From: Flavobacteriaceae bacterium PS02338
GTDB lineage: Bacteria > Bacteroidota > Bacteroidia > Sphingobacteriales > Sphingobacteriaceae
Assembly: GCA_029959615.1 (NCBI GenBank)
Contig: JASCOD010000009.1
Coordinates: 1-64,000 of the forward strand
DNA: 64,000 nt
Direction: 5' to 3'
Both the position numbers and the translations under genes were made by a program. Below are positions 1-9,923 of the stretch, piece by piece. Every line of letters starts with the position of its first letter. Position 1 is the first letter of the stretch. The notes under the pieces were generated by a model. The model was not told the DNA's origin and made no database searches. It saw nothing but the letters and a program-made list of their open reading frames with translations.

Positions 1-3000
1 CACAGACCTTGTGTATCAACACGGCGATTACGAATATAACCTATGCCGTAACTAACGGTACGGGAGCTACGGTAACTGGTCTGCCAGCAGGCGTGACTGG
101 TGCCTACAGTTCAGGTGTGTTCACGATTTCGGGTACGCCAACAGCATCAGGTACATTCAATTACACGGTAACGACTACAGGCGGCTGTTCGTCAGCTAAT
201 TTGGGTGGTACGATTACGGTAACACCAAATGCTACGATCGCCTTGAGTTCTGCAGCGGCAACGGCAGCACAGACCTTGTGTATCAACACGGCGATTACGA
301 ATATTACCTATGCCGTAACCAACGGTACGGGTGCAACGGTTACTGGTCTGCCAGCAGGTGTGACAGGTACTTATGCCGCAGGTGTGTTCACGATTTCGGG
401 TACACCAACGGCTAGCGGTACGTTCAATTACACCGTAACGACTACAGGTGGTTGTTCATCAGCTAACCTGAGCGGTACGATTACGGTAACACCGAGCGCT
501 ACGATAGCCTTGAGCAGTGCAGCAGCGACAGCAGCGCAAAGCGTAAATATCAACACGGCGATTACGAACATTACTTATGCCGTGACTAACGGTACAGGAG
601 CAACAGTAACAGGTCTGCCAGCAGGCGTAACGGGAGCTTACAGTGCAGGTGTGTTCACGATCAGTGGAACACCAACGGTTAGCGGCACGTTTAACTATAC
701 GGTAACGACTACGGGCGGCTGTTCAACAGCAAACCTAAGTGGTACGATCACGGTTAACCCTGACGTAACGATTGTATTGAGTAGTGCTGCGGCAACTTCA
801 GCTCAAAACCTGAATATCAATACAGCGATCACCGATATCACTTATTCGATCACCAATGGTACCAGTGCTACGGTTACTGGTCTGCCAACTGGTTTGACTG
901 GAACCTATGCCGCTGGCGTATTCACGATTTCGGGAACACCAACGGTAGGGGGAACCTTTAACTATACGGTAACAGCAACAGGAGCAGGAGCTAGTGCCAC
1001 TGCAAATGGTAGTATTGTGGTTAACTCTAATTCTGGTTTAACACTGACTAGCGCAGCTGCAACGGCAGCACAGACCTTGTGTGTCAACACGGCGATCACG
1101 AATATTACTTATTCATCAATCAACGTAACGGCCATTAGCGCTTCGGGATTACCGAGTGGCGTAAATGCAGCCTTTAATAATACTACAGGAGAAGTGACGA
1201 TCAGCGGAACGCCTACGGCTAGTGGTACGTTCAACTATACCATCACGGGTACTGGCCCTGGAGCAAGTGCTGCGGCTAATGGTACGATTACGGTAACGCC
1301 AAATGCGACTATTGCCTTGAGTTCTGCAGCTGCCACAGCGGCACAGACCTTGTGTATCAACACGGCGATTACTAATATTACTTATTCGGTAAGCGATGCT
1401 ACTGGTGCAACGGTTACCGGTCTGCCAGCAGGCGTGACAGGTACCTACAGTGCAGGTGTATTCACGATCAGTGGAACGCCTACGGCTAGCGGTACTTTCA
1501 ATTATACGGTAACGACTACGGGAGGCTGTTCGTCAGCTAACCTGAGCGGTACGATTACGGTAACACCAAATGCGACGATAGCCTTGAGTTCTGCGGCAGC
1601 TACAGCAGCACAGACCTTGTGTATCAACACAGCGATCACCAATATTACCTACGCCGTAACCAACGGTACGGGAGCTACGGTAACGGGCTTGCCAGCAGGC
1701 GTGACTGGAACCTATGCGGCAGGTGTGTTTACGATCAGTGGAACGCCAACAGCATCGGGTACATTCAATTATACGGTAACGACTACAGGTGGCTGTTCAT
1801 CAGCTAACCTGAGCGGTACGATTACGGTAACACCAAATGCGACGATAGCCTTGAGTTCTGCGGCAGCTACAGCAGCACAGACCTTGTGTATCAACACAGC
1901 GATCACCAATATTACCTACGCCGTAACCAACGGTACGGGAGCTACGGTAACGGGCTTGCCAGCAGGCGTGACTGGAACCTATGCGGCAGGTGTGTTTACG
2001 ATCTCAGGTACACCAACTGCTAGCGGTACTTTCAATTATACAGTAACGACTACAGGCGGCTGTTCGTCAGCTAACCTGAGCGGTACGATTACGGTAACAC
2101 CAAATGCGACGATAGCCTTGAGTTCTGCGGCAGCTACAGCAGCACAGACCTTGTGTATCAACACGGCGATTACTAATATTACTTATAATGTTGCTGATGC
2201 TACAGGTGCTACGGTTACTGGTCTGCCAGCAGGAGTGACTGGTACTTATGCAGCAGGTATGTTCACGATCAGTGGAACGCCAACAGCATCGGGTACGTTC
2301 AACTATACGGTAACGACTACAGGTGGCTGTTCGTCAGCTAACCTAAGCGGTACCCTTACGGTAACGCCGAGCGCTACGATTGCCTTGAGTTCTGCGGCAG
2401 CAACGGCTGCACAAAGCGTGAACATCAATACGGCGATTACGAATATTACCTATTCGGTTGCTGATGCTACAGGAGCTACGGTAACAGGCTTGCCAGCAGG
2501 CGTGACGGGTACTTATGCGGCAGGTATATTTACCATCAGTGGAACACCAACTGCTAGCGGTACTTTCAATTATACGGTAACGACTACAGGCGGCTGTTCG
2601 TCAGCTAATTTAAGCGGTACGATCACGGTTAACCCTGATGTAACGATTGTGTTGAGCAGTGCTGCTTCAACGAGCGCACAAAATCTCAACATCAATACGG
2701 CGATCACTGATATTACCTATACGATCACCAACGGTACCAATGCAACAGTGACTGGTCTGCCAACAGGCGTGACTGGTACCTATGCGGCAGGTGTGTTCAC
2801 GATCAGTGGAACGCCAACGGTAGGGGGAACCTTTAACTATACGGTAACAGCCACTGGCGCTGGTGCAAGTGCAAGCGCAACAGGTAGCATCGTGGTCAAC
2901 TCTAATTCGACTTTAACTTTAACTAGTGCAGCTGCCACAGCAGCACAGACCTTGTGTATCAACACGGCGATCACGAATATTACTTATGCTTCAACTAATG

Positions 3001-6000
3001 TAACGGGCATTACTGCCTCAGGTTTACCTAGTGGTGTGAGTGCCGTGTTCAGTAGTGCTACAGAAGAGGTGACGATTTCTGGAACACCTACCGTAAGTGG
3101 TACGTTGAACTATACCATTACGGGTACTGGACCTGGTGCAAACGCAGTAGTGAATGGTACCATTACGGTAACCCCGAATGCGGCTATCGCCTTAAGTTCT
3201 GCAGCTGCCACAGCGGCACAGACCTTGTGTATCAATACGGCGATTACGAATATCACTTATGCGGTAAGCGATGCTACAGGTGCAACGGTGACTGGTCTGC
3301 CAGCAGGCGTGACTGGTGTCTACAGTGCGGGTGTGTTTACGATTTCGGGTACACCAACTGCAAGTGGTACATTCAACTATACGGTAACTACGGTTGGCGG
3401 TTGTTCATCAGCTAACCTAAGTGGTACGATTACAGTAACACCAAATGCGACGATTGCCTTGAGTTCTGCAGCTGCAACGGCAGCACAGACCTTGTGTATC
3501 AACACGGCGGTTACTAATATTACCTATGCTGTTGCTGACGCTACAGGTGCAACGGTTACTGGTCTGCCAGCAGGCGTGACTGGAAGCTATGCGGCAGGTG
3601 TGTTCACGATTTCGGGTACACCAACGGTAAGCGGTACTTTCAACTATACGGTAACGACTACGGGAGGCTGTTCATCAGCAAACCTGAGCGGTACGATTAC
3701 GGTAACGCCAAATGCGACGATCGCCTTGAGTTCTGCGGCAGCAACGTCTGCACAGACCTTGTGTATCAACACGGCGGTTACTAATATTACCTATGCTGTT
3801 GCTGACGCTACAGGTGCAACGGTTACTGGTCTGCCAGCAGGCGTGACTGGAAGCTATGCGGCAGGTGTGTTCACGATTTCGGGTACACCAACGGCTAGCG
3901 GTACTTTCAACTATACTGTAACTACAGTTGGTGGTTGTTCGTCAGCTAACCTAAGTGGTACGATCACGGTAACGCCAGATGCTACGATCGCCTTGAGTTC
4001 TGCGGCAGCTACGTCTGCACAGACCTTGTGTATCAATACGGCGATTACGAATATCACTTATGCGGTTGCTGATGCTACAGGTGCAACGGTTACTGGTCTG
4101 CCAGCAGGCGTGACTGGTGTCTACAGTGCGGGTGTGTTTACGATTTCGGGTACACCAACTGCAAGTGGTACATTCAACTATACGGTAACTACAGTTGGCG
4201 GTTGTTCGTCAGCTAATCTAAGTGGTACGATTACGGTAACGCCAAATGCGACGATCGCCTTGAGTTCTGCGGCAGCAACGGCAGCACAGACCTTGTGTAT
4301 CAACACGGCGGTTACGAATATTACCTATGCTGTTGCTGATGCTACAGGAGCTACGGTTACTGGTCTGCCAGCAGGCGTGACTGGAACCTACGCGGCAGGT
4401 GTGTTCACGATTTCGGGTACACCAACGGCTAGCGGTACATTCAACTATACGGTAACTACGGTTGGCGGTTGTTCATCAGCTAACCTAAGTGGTACGATCA
4501 CGGTAACGCCAAATGCGACGATAGCCTTGAGTTCTGCGGCAGCAACGTCTGCACAGACCTTGTGTATCAACACAGCGGTTACTAATATTACCTATGCTGT
4601 TGCTGACGCTACAGGAGCTACGGTTACTGGTCTGCCAGCGGGAGTAACGGGTACCTACAGTGCAGGTGTGTTCACGATTTCGGGTACACCAACTGCAAGT
4701 GGTACATTCAACTATACGGTAACTACAGTTGGTGGTTGTTCTTCTGATAGTAAAACAGGTACGATCACGGTAACGCCAGATGCTACGATCGCCTTGAGTT
4801 CTGCGGCAGCTACGTCTGCACAGACCTTGTGTATCAACACGGCGGTTACTAATATTACCTATAATGTGGCCGATGCTACAGGTGCAACGGTTACTGGTCT
4901 GCCAGCAGGTGTGACTGGTACTTACAGTGCAGGTGTGTTCACGATCAGTGGAACACCGACAGCATCGGGTACATTCAACTATACGGTAACTACGGTTGGC
5001 GGTTGTTCATCAGCTAACCTAAGTGGTACGATTACAGTAACACCAAATGCGACGATTGCCTTGAGTTCTGCAGCTGCAACGTCAGCACAGACCTTGTGTA
5101 TCAACACGGCGGTTACTAATATTACCTATGCGGTTGCTGATGCTACAGGAGCAACGGTGACTGGTTTGCCAGCAGGCGTGACAGGAACCTATGCGGCAGG
5201 CGTGTTCACGATCAGTGGAACACCGACAGCATCAGGTACGTTCAACTATACGGTAACGACTACGGGAGGCTGTTCATCAGCAAACCTGAGCGGTACGATT
5301 ACGGTAACGCCAAATGCGACGATAGCCTTGAGTTCTGCGGCAGCTACGTCTGCACAGACCTTGTGTATCAACACTGCGGTTACTAATATTACCTATAATG
5401 TGGCTGATGCTACAGGTGCAACGGTTACTGGTCTGCCAGTGGGAGTAACGGGTACCTACAGTGCAGGTGTGTTCACGATTTCGGGTACACCAACTGCAAG
5501 TGGTACATTCAACTATACGGTAACTACAGTTGGTGGTTGTTCTTCTGATAGTAAAACAGGTACGATCACGGTAACGCCAAATGCGACGATCGCCTTGAGT
5601 TCTGCGGCAGCAACGTCTGCACAGACCTTGTGTATCAACACGGCGGTTACTAATATTACTTATACTATTGCTGATGCTACAGGAGCTACGGTTACTGGTC
5701 TGCCAGCAGGCGTGACTGGAACCTACGCGGCAGGTGTGTTCACGATTTCGGGTACACCAACGGCTAGCGGTACATTCAACTATACGGTAACTACAGTTGG
5801 TGGTTGTTCTTCTGATAGTAAAACAGGTACGATCACGGTAACTCCGGATGCTACGATCGCCTTGAGTTCTGCGGCAGCTACAGCAGCACAGACCTTATGT
5901 ATCAACACGGCGATTACGAATATTACCTATACCGTGACTAACGGTACAGGAGCTACGGTGACTGGCTTGCCGGCAGGTGTGACTGGTGCTTACAGTGCAG

Positions 6001-6380
6001 GTGTGTTCACGATCAGTGGAACACCAACGGCAAGCGGTACATTCAACTATACGGTAACTACAGTAGGTGGTTGTTCATCAGCTAACCTGAGCGGTACGAT
6101 TACGGTAACACCAAATGCTACGATAGCCTTGAGTTCTGCAGCGGCTACAGCAGCACAGACTTTGTGTATCAACACAGCGATTACCAATATCACTTATGCG
6201 ATAGGTAATGCTAGTAATGCAACAGTGACTGGCTTGCCAGCGGGTGTAACTGGTAGCTATAATGCTGGTATCTTTAGGATCAGCGGTACGCCTACGGTGA
6301 GTGGTACGTTCAATTATACGGTAACGACTACAGGATGTAACCCTCAATCAATGGTAGGACAGTTAATTGTAGGATCACCA
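1..6380 (+). repeat. In-frame tandem array of 267-bp units
   Basis: The period is exactly 267 bp (for example the TTG of the TLCINT motif at 9 and 276); two variant unit types are 270 bp. Adjacent units can be identical over long stretches: 1533-1735 matches 1800-2002 without a difference that I can find. A three-unit variant cassette (SVNINT, NLNINT, then a unit lacking TVTGLPAG) begins near 541 and again near 2416, 1,875 bp apart. This implies a seven-unit block duplication on top of single-unit amplification. The array is a likely site of length variation and of assembly collapse. Confidence 0.95.
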
Positions 6381-6890
6381 TTGAATGCAGTTCTAACTGC
6401 TGATCATGTTGTGGTATCTAAAGGTGATATCGCTACGTTAACGGTTACTACAGGTGGTACTTATGAATGGACTGGTCCTGATATTATCCAGGGACAGGGT
6501 ACTTCGGTGGTTAAGGTTAGACCAAGAGAAACAACCACGTACATGGTGAAAGTGACTAGTCCAATTGGAGGTTGTATCGAAATAAGAGAAGTTACCATTC
6601 AAGTGATCGAAGATCTAAAAGTGTTGCCTTCCAATGTAATGTCACCTAATGGTGATGGAAAAAATGACACTTGGATCGTTAAGAACCTAGATTATTATCC
6701 AAATAATAAAGTGACCATCTTTAACAGAAGCGGAAGAAAAGTATTCTATGCTGAAAACTACCAGAACACTTGGGATGGCAGCTTTAATGGCTTACCGCTA
6801 ACTGAGGACACTTATTACTATGTGATTGATCCAGGTAAAGGATTTACACTTATCAAAGGTTCAATTACGATCATTAGGGATTTTAAATAG
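1..6890 (+). CDS. Giant T9SS-secreted Ig-like repeat adhesin, 5'-truncated by the window edge
   Basis: The reading frame is already open at base 1, so the true start lies upstream. About 2,295 residues are visible. Roughly 24 tandem units of 89-90 residues carry the signature GVFTISGTPTASGTFNY and resemble He_PIG-type putative Ig domains of bacterial surface proteins. After the last unit (ends near 6380) comes one divergent domain with a YEWTGP motif, then a C-terminal domain of about 90 residues. That domain holds SPNGDGKNDTW, a VTIFNRSGRKVF strand and an NTWDG motif, which is the gliding-motility-associated CHU_C type-B T9SS sorting domain. The protein is therefore expected to cross the outer membrane through T9SS and act outside the cell, probably in adhesion or as a surface filament; that role is inferred. 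Most units have two cysteines (TLC and GGC). A PorP/SprF gene lies about 6 kb downstream. The sorting domain is certain; the ligand is unknown. Confidence 0.93.
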   Translation, partial: QTLCINTAITNITYAVTNGTGATVTGLPAGVTGAYSSGVFTISGTPTASGTFNYTVTTTGGCSSANLGGTITVTPNATIALSSAAATAAQTLCINTAITNITYAVTNGTGATVTGLPAGVTGTYAAGVFTISGTPTASGTFNYTVTTTGGCSSANLSGTITVTPSATIALSSAAATAAQSVNINTAITNITYAVTNGTGATVTGLPAGVTGAYSAGVFTISGTPTVSGTFNYTVTTTGGCSTANLSGTITVNPDVTIVLSSAAATSAQNLNINTAITDITYSITNGTSATVTGLPTGLTGTYAAGVFTISGTPTVGGTFNYTVTATGAGASATANGSIVVNSNSGLTLTSAAATAAQTLCVNTAITNITYSSINVTAISASGLPSGVNAAFNNTTGEVTISGTPTASGTFNYTITGTGPGASAAANGTITVTPNATIALSSAAATAAQTLCINTAITNITYSVSDATGATVTGLPAGVTGTYSAGVFTISGTPTASGTFNYTVTTTGGCSSANLSGTITVTPNATIALSSAAATAAQTLCINTAITNITYAVTNGTGATVTGLPAGVTGTYAAGVFTISGTPTASGTFNYTVTTTGGCSSANLSGTITVTPNATIALSSAAATAAQTLCINTAITNITYAVTNGTGATVTGLPAGVTGTYAAGVFTISGTPTASGTFNYTVTTTGGCSSANLSGTITVTPNATIALSSAAATAAQTLCINTAITNITYNVADATGATVTGLPAGVTGTYAAGMFTISGTPTASGTFNYTVTTTGGCSSANLSGTLTVTPSATIALSSAAATAAQSVNINTAITNITYSVADATGATVTGLPAGVTGTYAAGIFTISGTPTASGTFNYTVTTTGGCSSANLSGTITVNPDVTIVLSSAASTSAQNLNINTAITDITYTITNGTNATVTGLPTGVTGTYAAGVFTISGTPTVGGTFNYTVTATGAGASASATGSIVVNSNSTLTLTSAAATAAQTLCINTAITNITYASTNVTGITASGLPSGVSAVFSSATEEVTISGTPTVSGTLNYTITGTGPGANAVVNGTITVTPNAAIALSSAAATAAQTLCINTAITNITYAVSDATGATVTGLPAGVTGVYSAGVFTISGTPTASGTFNYTVTTVGGCSSANLSGTITVTPNATIALSSAAATAAQTLCINTAVTNITYAVADATGATVTGLPAGVTGSYAAGVFTISGTPTVSGTFNYTVTTTGGCSSANLSGTITVTPNATIALSSAAATSAQTLCINTAVTNITYAVADATGATVTGLPAGVTGSYAAGVFTISGTPTASGTFNYTVTTVGGCSSANLSGTITVTPDATIALSSAAATSAQTLCINTAITNITYAVADATGATVTGLPAGVTGVYSAGVFTISGTPTASGTFNYTVTTVGGCSSANLSGTITVTPNATIALSSAAATAAQTLCINTAVTNITYAVADATGATVTGLPAGVTGTYAAGVFTISGTPTASGTFNYTVTTVGGCSSANLSGTITVTPNATIALSSAAATSAQTLCINTAVTNITYAVADATGATVTGLPAGVTGTYSAGVFTISGTPTASGTFNYTVTTVGGCSSDSKTGTITVTPDATIALSSAAATSAQTLCINTAVTNITYNVADATGATVTGLPAGVTGTYSAGVFTISGTPTASGTFNYTVTTVGGCSSANLSGTITVTPNATIALSSAAATSAQTLCINTAVTNITYAVADATGATVTGLPAGVTGTYAAGVFTISGTPTASGTFNYTVTTTGGCSSANLSGTITVTPNATIALSSAAATSAQTLCINTAVTNITYNVADATGATVTGLPVGVTGTYSAGVFTISGTPTASGTFNYTVTTVGGCSSDSKTGTITVTPNATIALSSAAATSAQTLCINTAVTNITYTIADATGATVTGLPAGVTGTYAAGVFTISGTPTASGTFNYTVTTVGGCSSDSKTGTITVTPDATIALSSAAATAAQTLCINTAITNITYTVTNGTGATVTGLPAGVTGAYSAGVFTISGTPTASGTFNYTVTTVGGCSSANLSGTITVTPNATIALSSAAATAAQTLCINTAITNITYAIGNASNATVTGLPAGVTGSYNAGIFRISGTPTVSGTFNYTVTTTGCNPQSMVGQLIVGSPLNAVLTADHVVVSKGDIATLTVTTGGTYEWTGPDIIQGQGTSVVKVRPRETTTYMVKVTSPIGGCIEIREVTIQVIEDLKVLPSNVMSPNGDGKNDTWIVKNLDYYPNNKVTIFNRSGRKVFYAENYQNTWDGSFNGLPLTEDTYYYVIDPGKGFTLIKGSITIIRDFK

Positions 6891-6920
6891 TATCATCAAC
6901 ACAAATGAATATGAGATATT

Positions 6921-6950
6921 GGGCAGGTATTATTCCTGCCCATTTCTTTG
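6921..6950 (+). terminator. Probable terminator of the adhesin gene
   Basis: The arms GGGCAGG (6921-6927) and CCTGCCC (6935-6941) form a perfect 7-bp stem with a 7-nt loop. A short T-rich tail follows. It lies 30 bp after the adhesin stop codon, as expected for an intrinsic terminator. Confidence 0.7.
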
Positions 6951-7014
6951 GTAAAATGAATAATTGAAAGGTTTAATTAGTATGATCCAGAAGCGTATTT
7001 AAAAATTATATACT

Positions 7015-7101
7015 ATGGAAATTAAAAAACTGGTAATTAAAGTTGTTTTGGCGGCGATATTTTTTCTGACGTTATTATGGCTGACGAGGGAGAATATGTA
7101 G
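7015..7101 (+). CDS. Possible 28-residue single-span membrane peptide
   Basis: This is an ATG-to-TAG frame of 28 residues. It starts MEIKK, continues with a hydrophobic stretch of about 18 residues (LVIKVVLAAIFFLTLLWL) and ends with a short charged tail. The layout, a positive N-terminus followed by one membrane span, is that of small membrane peptides and type I toxin-like peptides. There is no homology evidence, and the frame is short enough to occur by chance in AT-rich DNA. It stands alone between the adhesin terminator and a repeat element. Confidence 0.25.
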   Translation: MEIKKLVIKVVLAAIFFLTLLWLTRENM

Positions 7102-7137
7102 TAGTTGATAGCTGATATTAAGATAAACCATCACTTA

Positions 7138-7360
7138 TTTACTACTATTTATTGCTTCGGTCGCTTCGCGGACAAACTTTTTTCCTGTAGCTGAAAAAAG
7201 TATGCAAAAAAAGCCACGGCTGCGCCTGATGCTATTAAAGTCAGTTGAAGGGCAAATTAGAGCTATCCGCATCAGCCAAGGCCGATTTTAGTAGAACGAA
7301 GAAGCTTTGCGTAGGCTTGAGATGATGTAAAAGCAAAATTGCTTAATCCGAATTCACGTT
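7138..7360 (+). repeat. Copy A of a MITE-like dispersed element (left end degenerate)
   Basis: This segment aligns with 10003-10220 along almost its whole length. Shared blocks include TCGCTTCGCGGACAAAC, TATGCAAAAAAA, a CCACGG block and the right end near GCTTAATCCGAATTCACGTT. Two hairpins are kept: ACTTTTTTC with GAAAAAAGT (7176-7184 and 7193-7201), and CTGATGC with GCATCAG (7226-7232 and 7269-7275). The second stem has a different sequence in copy B but pairs in both. I cannot find the left terminal repeat here. Bases 7361-7599 show no gene; a weak promoter-like TACCTTTA lies about 40 bp upstream of the next gene. Confidence 0.75.
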
Positions 7361-7599
7361 ATTTAAGCTAAGGATGCGCCCTATTATGCTACATTTTGTA
7401 ATCCAAACAGGCTATGGTAGAGATGAAGGAAAGCGAAATGAGTGTTTGAGAGGGGAATAACTGGTCGTTTGTTGGAGTGTCAGATACTTGTAGTGAAGGT
7501 GTTTTTTGTAGCAATTATCTAATTATTTCTGTGTCTTAAATAATTCATTACCTTTAAATTAACTGTGTGTGATAAAAAAAATAAATAACCTAAAAATAA

Positions 7600-9636
7600 A
7601 TGAAAATTAGCCAGCGTCTTGTATTAATAATTTCCCTACTTATCTTACTTGTTAATTCGGCTTTAGCTCAACGGAAGGAACCAGAGCTTTTAAAAATAAT
7701 TAATAGTAAGTCTTCTAGTTATAACGATAAAAAAGGTGCTTTAGATGAAATTACGGATTTGTATGCTTATACCGCAGATTCGGTTAATAAATATGCCAAA
7801 TTAGGTGTTGAACTTAGCACTAAAAAGGGGGATGAGCTATGGATGGCTATGATGCTTTATAAGCTTGGAATTTCCACTATGAATATGGGAGATTTTGAAA
7901 AATCTATAGGTTATTTAGACCAAGCTGCAGTTTATGCCAAAAAGCATAAGAAAATTAAACTACTTGGGAATTTGGCTCGTGGTAAAGGGCTGGCATTATA
8001 CAGTCTACAGAAATTTGATTTAGCAGCGAAGGAGTTGGTTAACGCAGTTTCATTTTACGAACAGGCGGGACTACTCACAAATATACCTACTTGTTATTCT
8101 ATTATCGGGTCGATCCATATGGACGTCAAAAATTTCGAAGAAGGTGTGGTGTTTAACCTCAAGGCGCTTAATCTACTTCTGAAATTACGTGCTGATACGA
8201 CTAAAAAGTATACTGAGGGGGAGCTAGAACAGTTCGAGACCAATTATGTAGACTTTAATGGAAATTTGGCAAGTTGTTACCATAATTTGAAAAAGTACAA
8301 ATTAGCAGCCTATTATTTTGACAATGCCTTATCGAAAGGAGAAAATGGAAAGAATATTTGGGGCCATGTAATTATGTTGGCCAATGCGTCGGGAACGTAC
8401 TTTGAGCTTGGAAATAAGAAAAAGGCAGATTCTCTAGTGAGGCGTTCCTATGCTTTAGCAAAAAAAATGGGACTTAAATTACAGGAGGCCAATGCGCTTA
8501 GTTTTATAGGACGTTTTTCGGACAATAAGGCAGAAGTAGATGCTTCTTTTAGTAAAAGTGCCCAAATTGCTAGAAGCGTAGGAGATTTTGATCTTTTAAG
8601 TAGTATTTATAAATATTGGGCTGCTAAGGCCGAAGGATTTAAGGATTATCCGAAAGCATTAGAGAAGTTTAAAAGACATACTTCTTTAGAAGATAGTTTA
8701 GTTACCGTTGAGCAGTTGACAAAGATTGCGGATTTGGAATCGACATTTAAGCTTAAAGAAGCTGATGTAAAGCTAAAAACTTCGGAACTTGAAGGGGAAA
8801 AAAAACAGAACTTGTCAAGATGGCTTGCTACCATTGTGGTTTTGGTGATTATTGTAGCTTTGATTGTCTTCTTTTATTACTTGAAAACTACCCGTTTAAA
8901 TACGGCATTAGCCCAAAAGACAGAACTGTTGAAGGAACTTAATGATTTTAAATCGAGAGTGTTTTCTATTATTGGACATGACGTAAGTGGTGCAATTTCA
9001 AGTATGTCGGCCATCATTTATATTTTAAAGCAAGAAGGACCAAAGATCGGCGACTATGATTCTTTGTTGGATAGTTTGATGGGTTTGAAGGAAAATGCTT
9101 CGGAAATGCTGAATGGGCTTTTTATCTGGGGAACAGCGGAGATGTCGCAACAGAAGAAGGAGCTGTTGACACTTCCAGATGGTATTGAACGCTCTATTAA
9201 CATCTCAGATAACCTGGCGACGGCCAAGAATCTTAAGCTTTACGTCAAAAACGAAAAGCCTTATTTGGTGTATGCAAATAGGGAGTATTTGGAATTTATC
9301 GTTCGGAATCTTTTGAGTAATGCCATCAAATTCTCTGCGATTGGTCAGGATATCATTATGGAGATCTCCAAGGTTGGTAATGAAGTGATTATAGCTGTTA
9401 GCAACAGGGGCGAAGCTTTTGATCCATCAGCATTAGCGAATATTTTTTCGGATAGTGTAGATAGTAAATTGGGCAGCAGTGGTGAGCGAGGTAAGGGGCA
9501 TGGTCTGATGCTTTGTAAGCGAATTGCGGATCTGGAAGGTTTTAAATTAAAAGTGCAGTATGCTGATGACACTTTAACGAAATTGGCTTTGGTTATTCCG
9601 GTGGATGATAGTCAAATTAATGCGAGTTTGGGCTAA
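7600..9636 (+). CDS. TPR-containing membrane sensor histidine kinase
   Basis: The 678-residue protein starts with a signal peptide ending in ALAQ (residues 1-24). A long helical region with tetratricopeptide-like repeats follows (about 50-390), then one membrane span (about 408-428) and a cytoplasmic kinase. The phospho-accepting histidine is in SIIGHDVSG (His460). The ATPase has an N box (NLLSNAIKF, near 571-579) and a glycine-rich GKGHGLMLCK. The H box is unusual: HDVSGAIS replaces the common HDLRTPL. The layout matches the periplasmic-TPR hybrid kinases common in Bacteroidota. The likely partner is the sigma-54 response regulator at 10380, the next gene on the same strand, separated by a spacer carrying an inserted repeat element. 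The signal sensed is unknown. The ATG follows an A-rich leader without a Shine-Dalgarno motif. Confidence 0.9.
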   Translation: MKISQRLVLIISLLILLVNSALAQRKEPELLKIINSKSSSYNDKKGALDEITDLYAYTADSVNKYAKLGVELSTKKGDELWMAMMLYKLGISTMNMGDFEKSIGYLDQAAVYAKKHKKIKLLGNLARGKGLALYSLQKFDLAAKELVNAVSFYEQAGLLTNIPTCYSIIGSIHMDVKNFEEGVVFNLKALNLLLKLRADTTKKYTEGELEQFETNYVDFNGNLASCYHNLKKYKLAAYYFDNALSKGENGKNIWGHVIMLANASGTYFELGNKKKADSLVRRSYALAKKMGLKLQEANALSFIGRFSDNKAEVDASFSKSAQIARSVGDFDLLSSIYKYWAAKAEGFKDYPKALEKFKRHTSLEDSLVTVEQLTKIADLESTFKLKEADVKLKTSELEGEKKQNLSRWLATIVVLVIIVALIVFFYYLKTTRLNTALAQKTELLKELNDFKSRVFSIIGHDVSGAISSMSAIIYILKQEGPKIGDYDSLLDSLMGLKENASEMLNGLFIWGTAEMSQQKKELLTLPDGIERSINISDNLATAKNLKLYVKNEKPYLVYANREYLEFIVRNLLSNAIKFSAIGQDIIMEISKVGNEVIIAVSNRGEAFDPSALANIFSDSVDSKLGSSGERGKGHGLMLCKRIADLEGFKLKVQYADDTLTKLALVIPVDDSQINASLG

Positions 9637-9923
9637 GGGGCTGGTGCTATAGCTATGATCGTATGTTGAGGATTAAGATATTGTGTGTATATAGCAGTGG
9701 TTAAATCTACGGCTATGGATCATCTGATGGCTTTCAGTAAGGGTTGTGTCTAATGTTAAATGTCGGTTTGAGCTTAGCTTAACTTAACAAGACACCTGTG
9801 TTTTATGGAAAAGAAATTTAAATGTTTTTTCAAGTTAGCGCAATGAAAAACAAAAAGCTATGCCAATTTGTTAATTGAGAACGATGGCTTTTTGTGATTA
9901 AATGCATAGCAAATAATTAATAT
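9637..9923. other. Spacer with possible terminator hairpins
   Basis: No gene is seen. CAAAAAGC (9851-9858) can pair with GCTTTTTG (9887-9894), ending in a T run. Alternatively GCTATGC (9857-9863) can pair with GCATAGC (9904-9910). These may end transcription of the kinase gene, but the loops are long and the call is weak. Confidence 0.35.

Noticed and set aside
1619..3415. Two 62-codon frames inside the adhesin (1619-1807 and 3227-3415)
   Set aside because: They are out-of-frame echoes of the 267-bp repeat and recur at the repeat period; no independent gene signal.
6078..6347. Minus-strand 89-codon frame opposite the last adhesin repeats
   Set aside because: It has low-complexity Thr/Arg/Cys composition arising from the repeat on the opposite strand.
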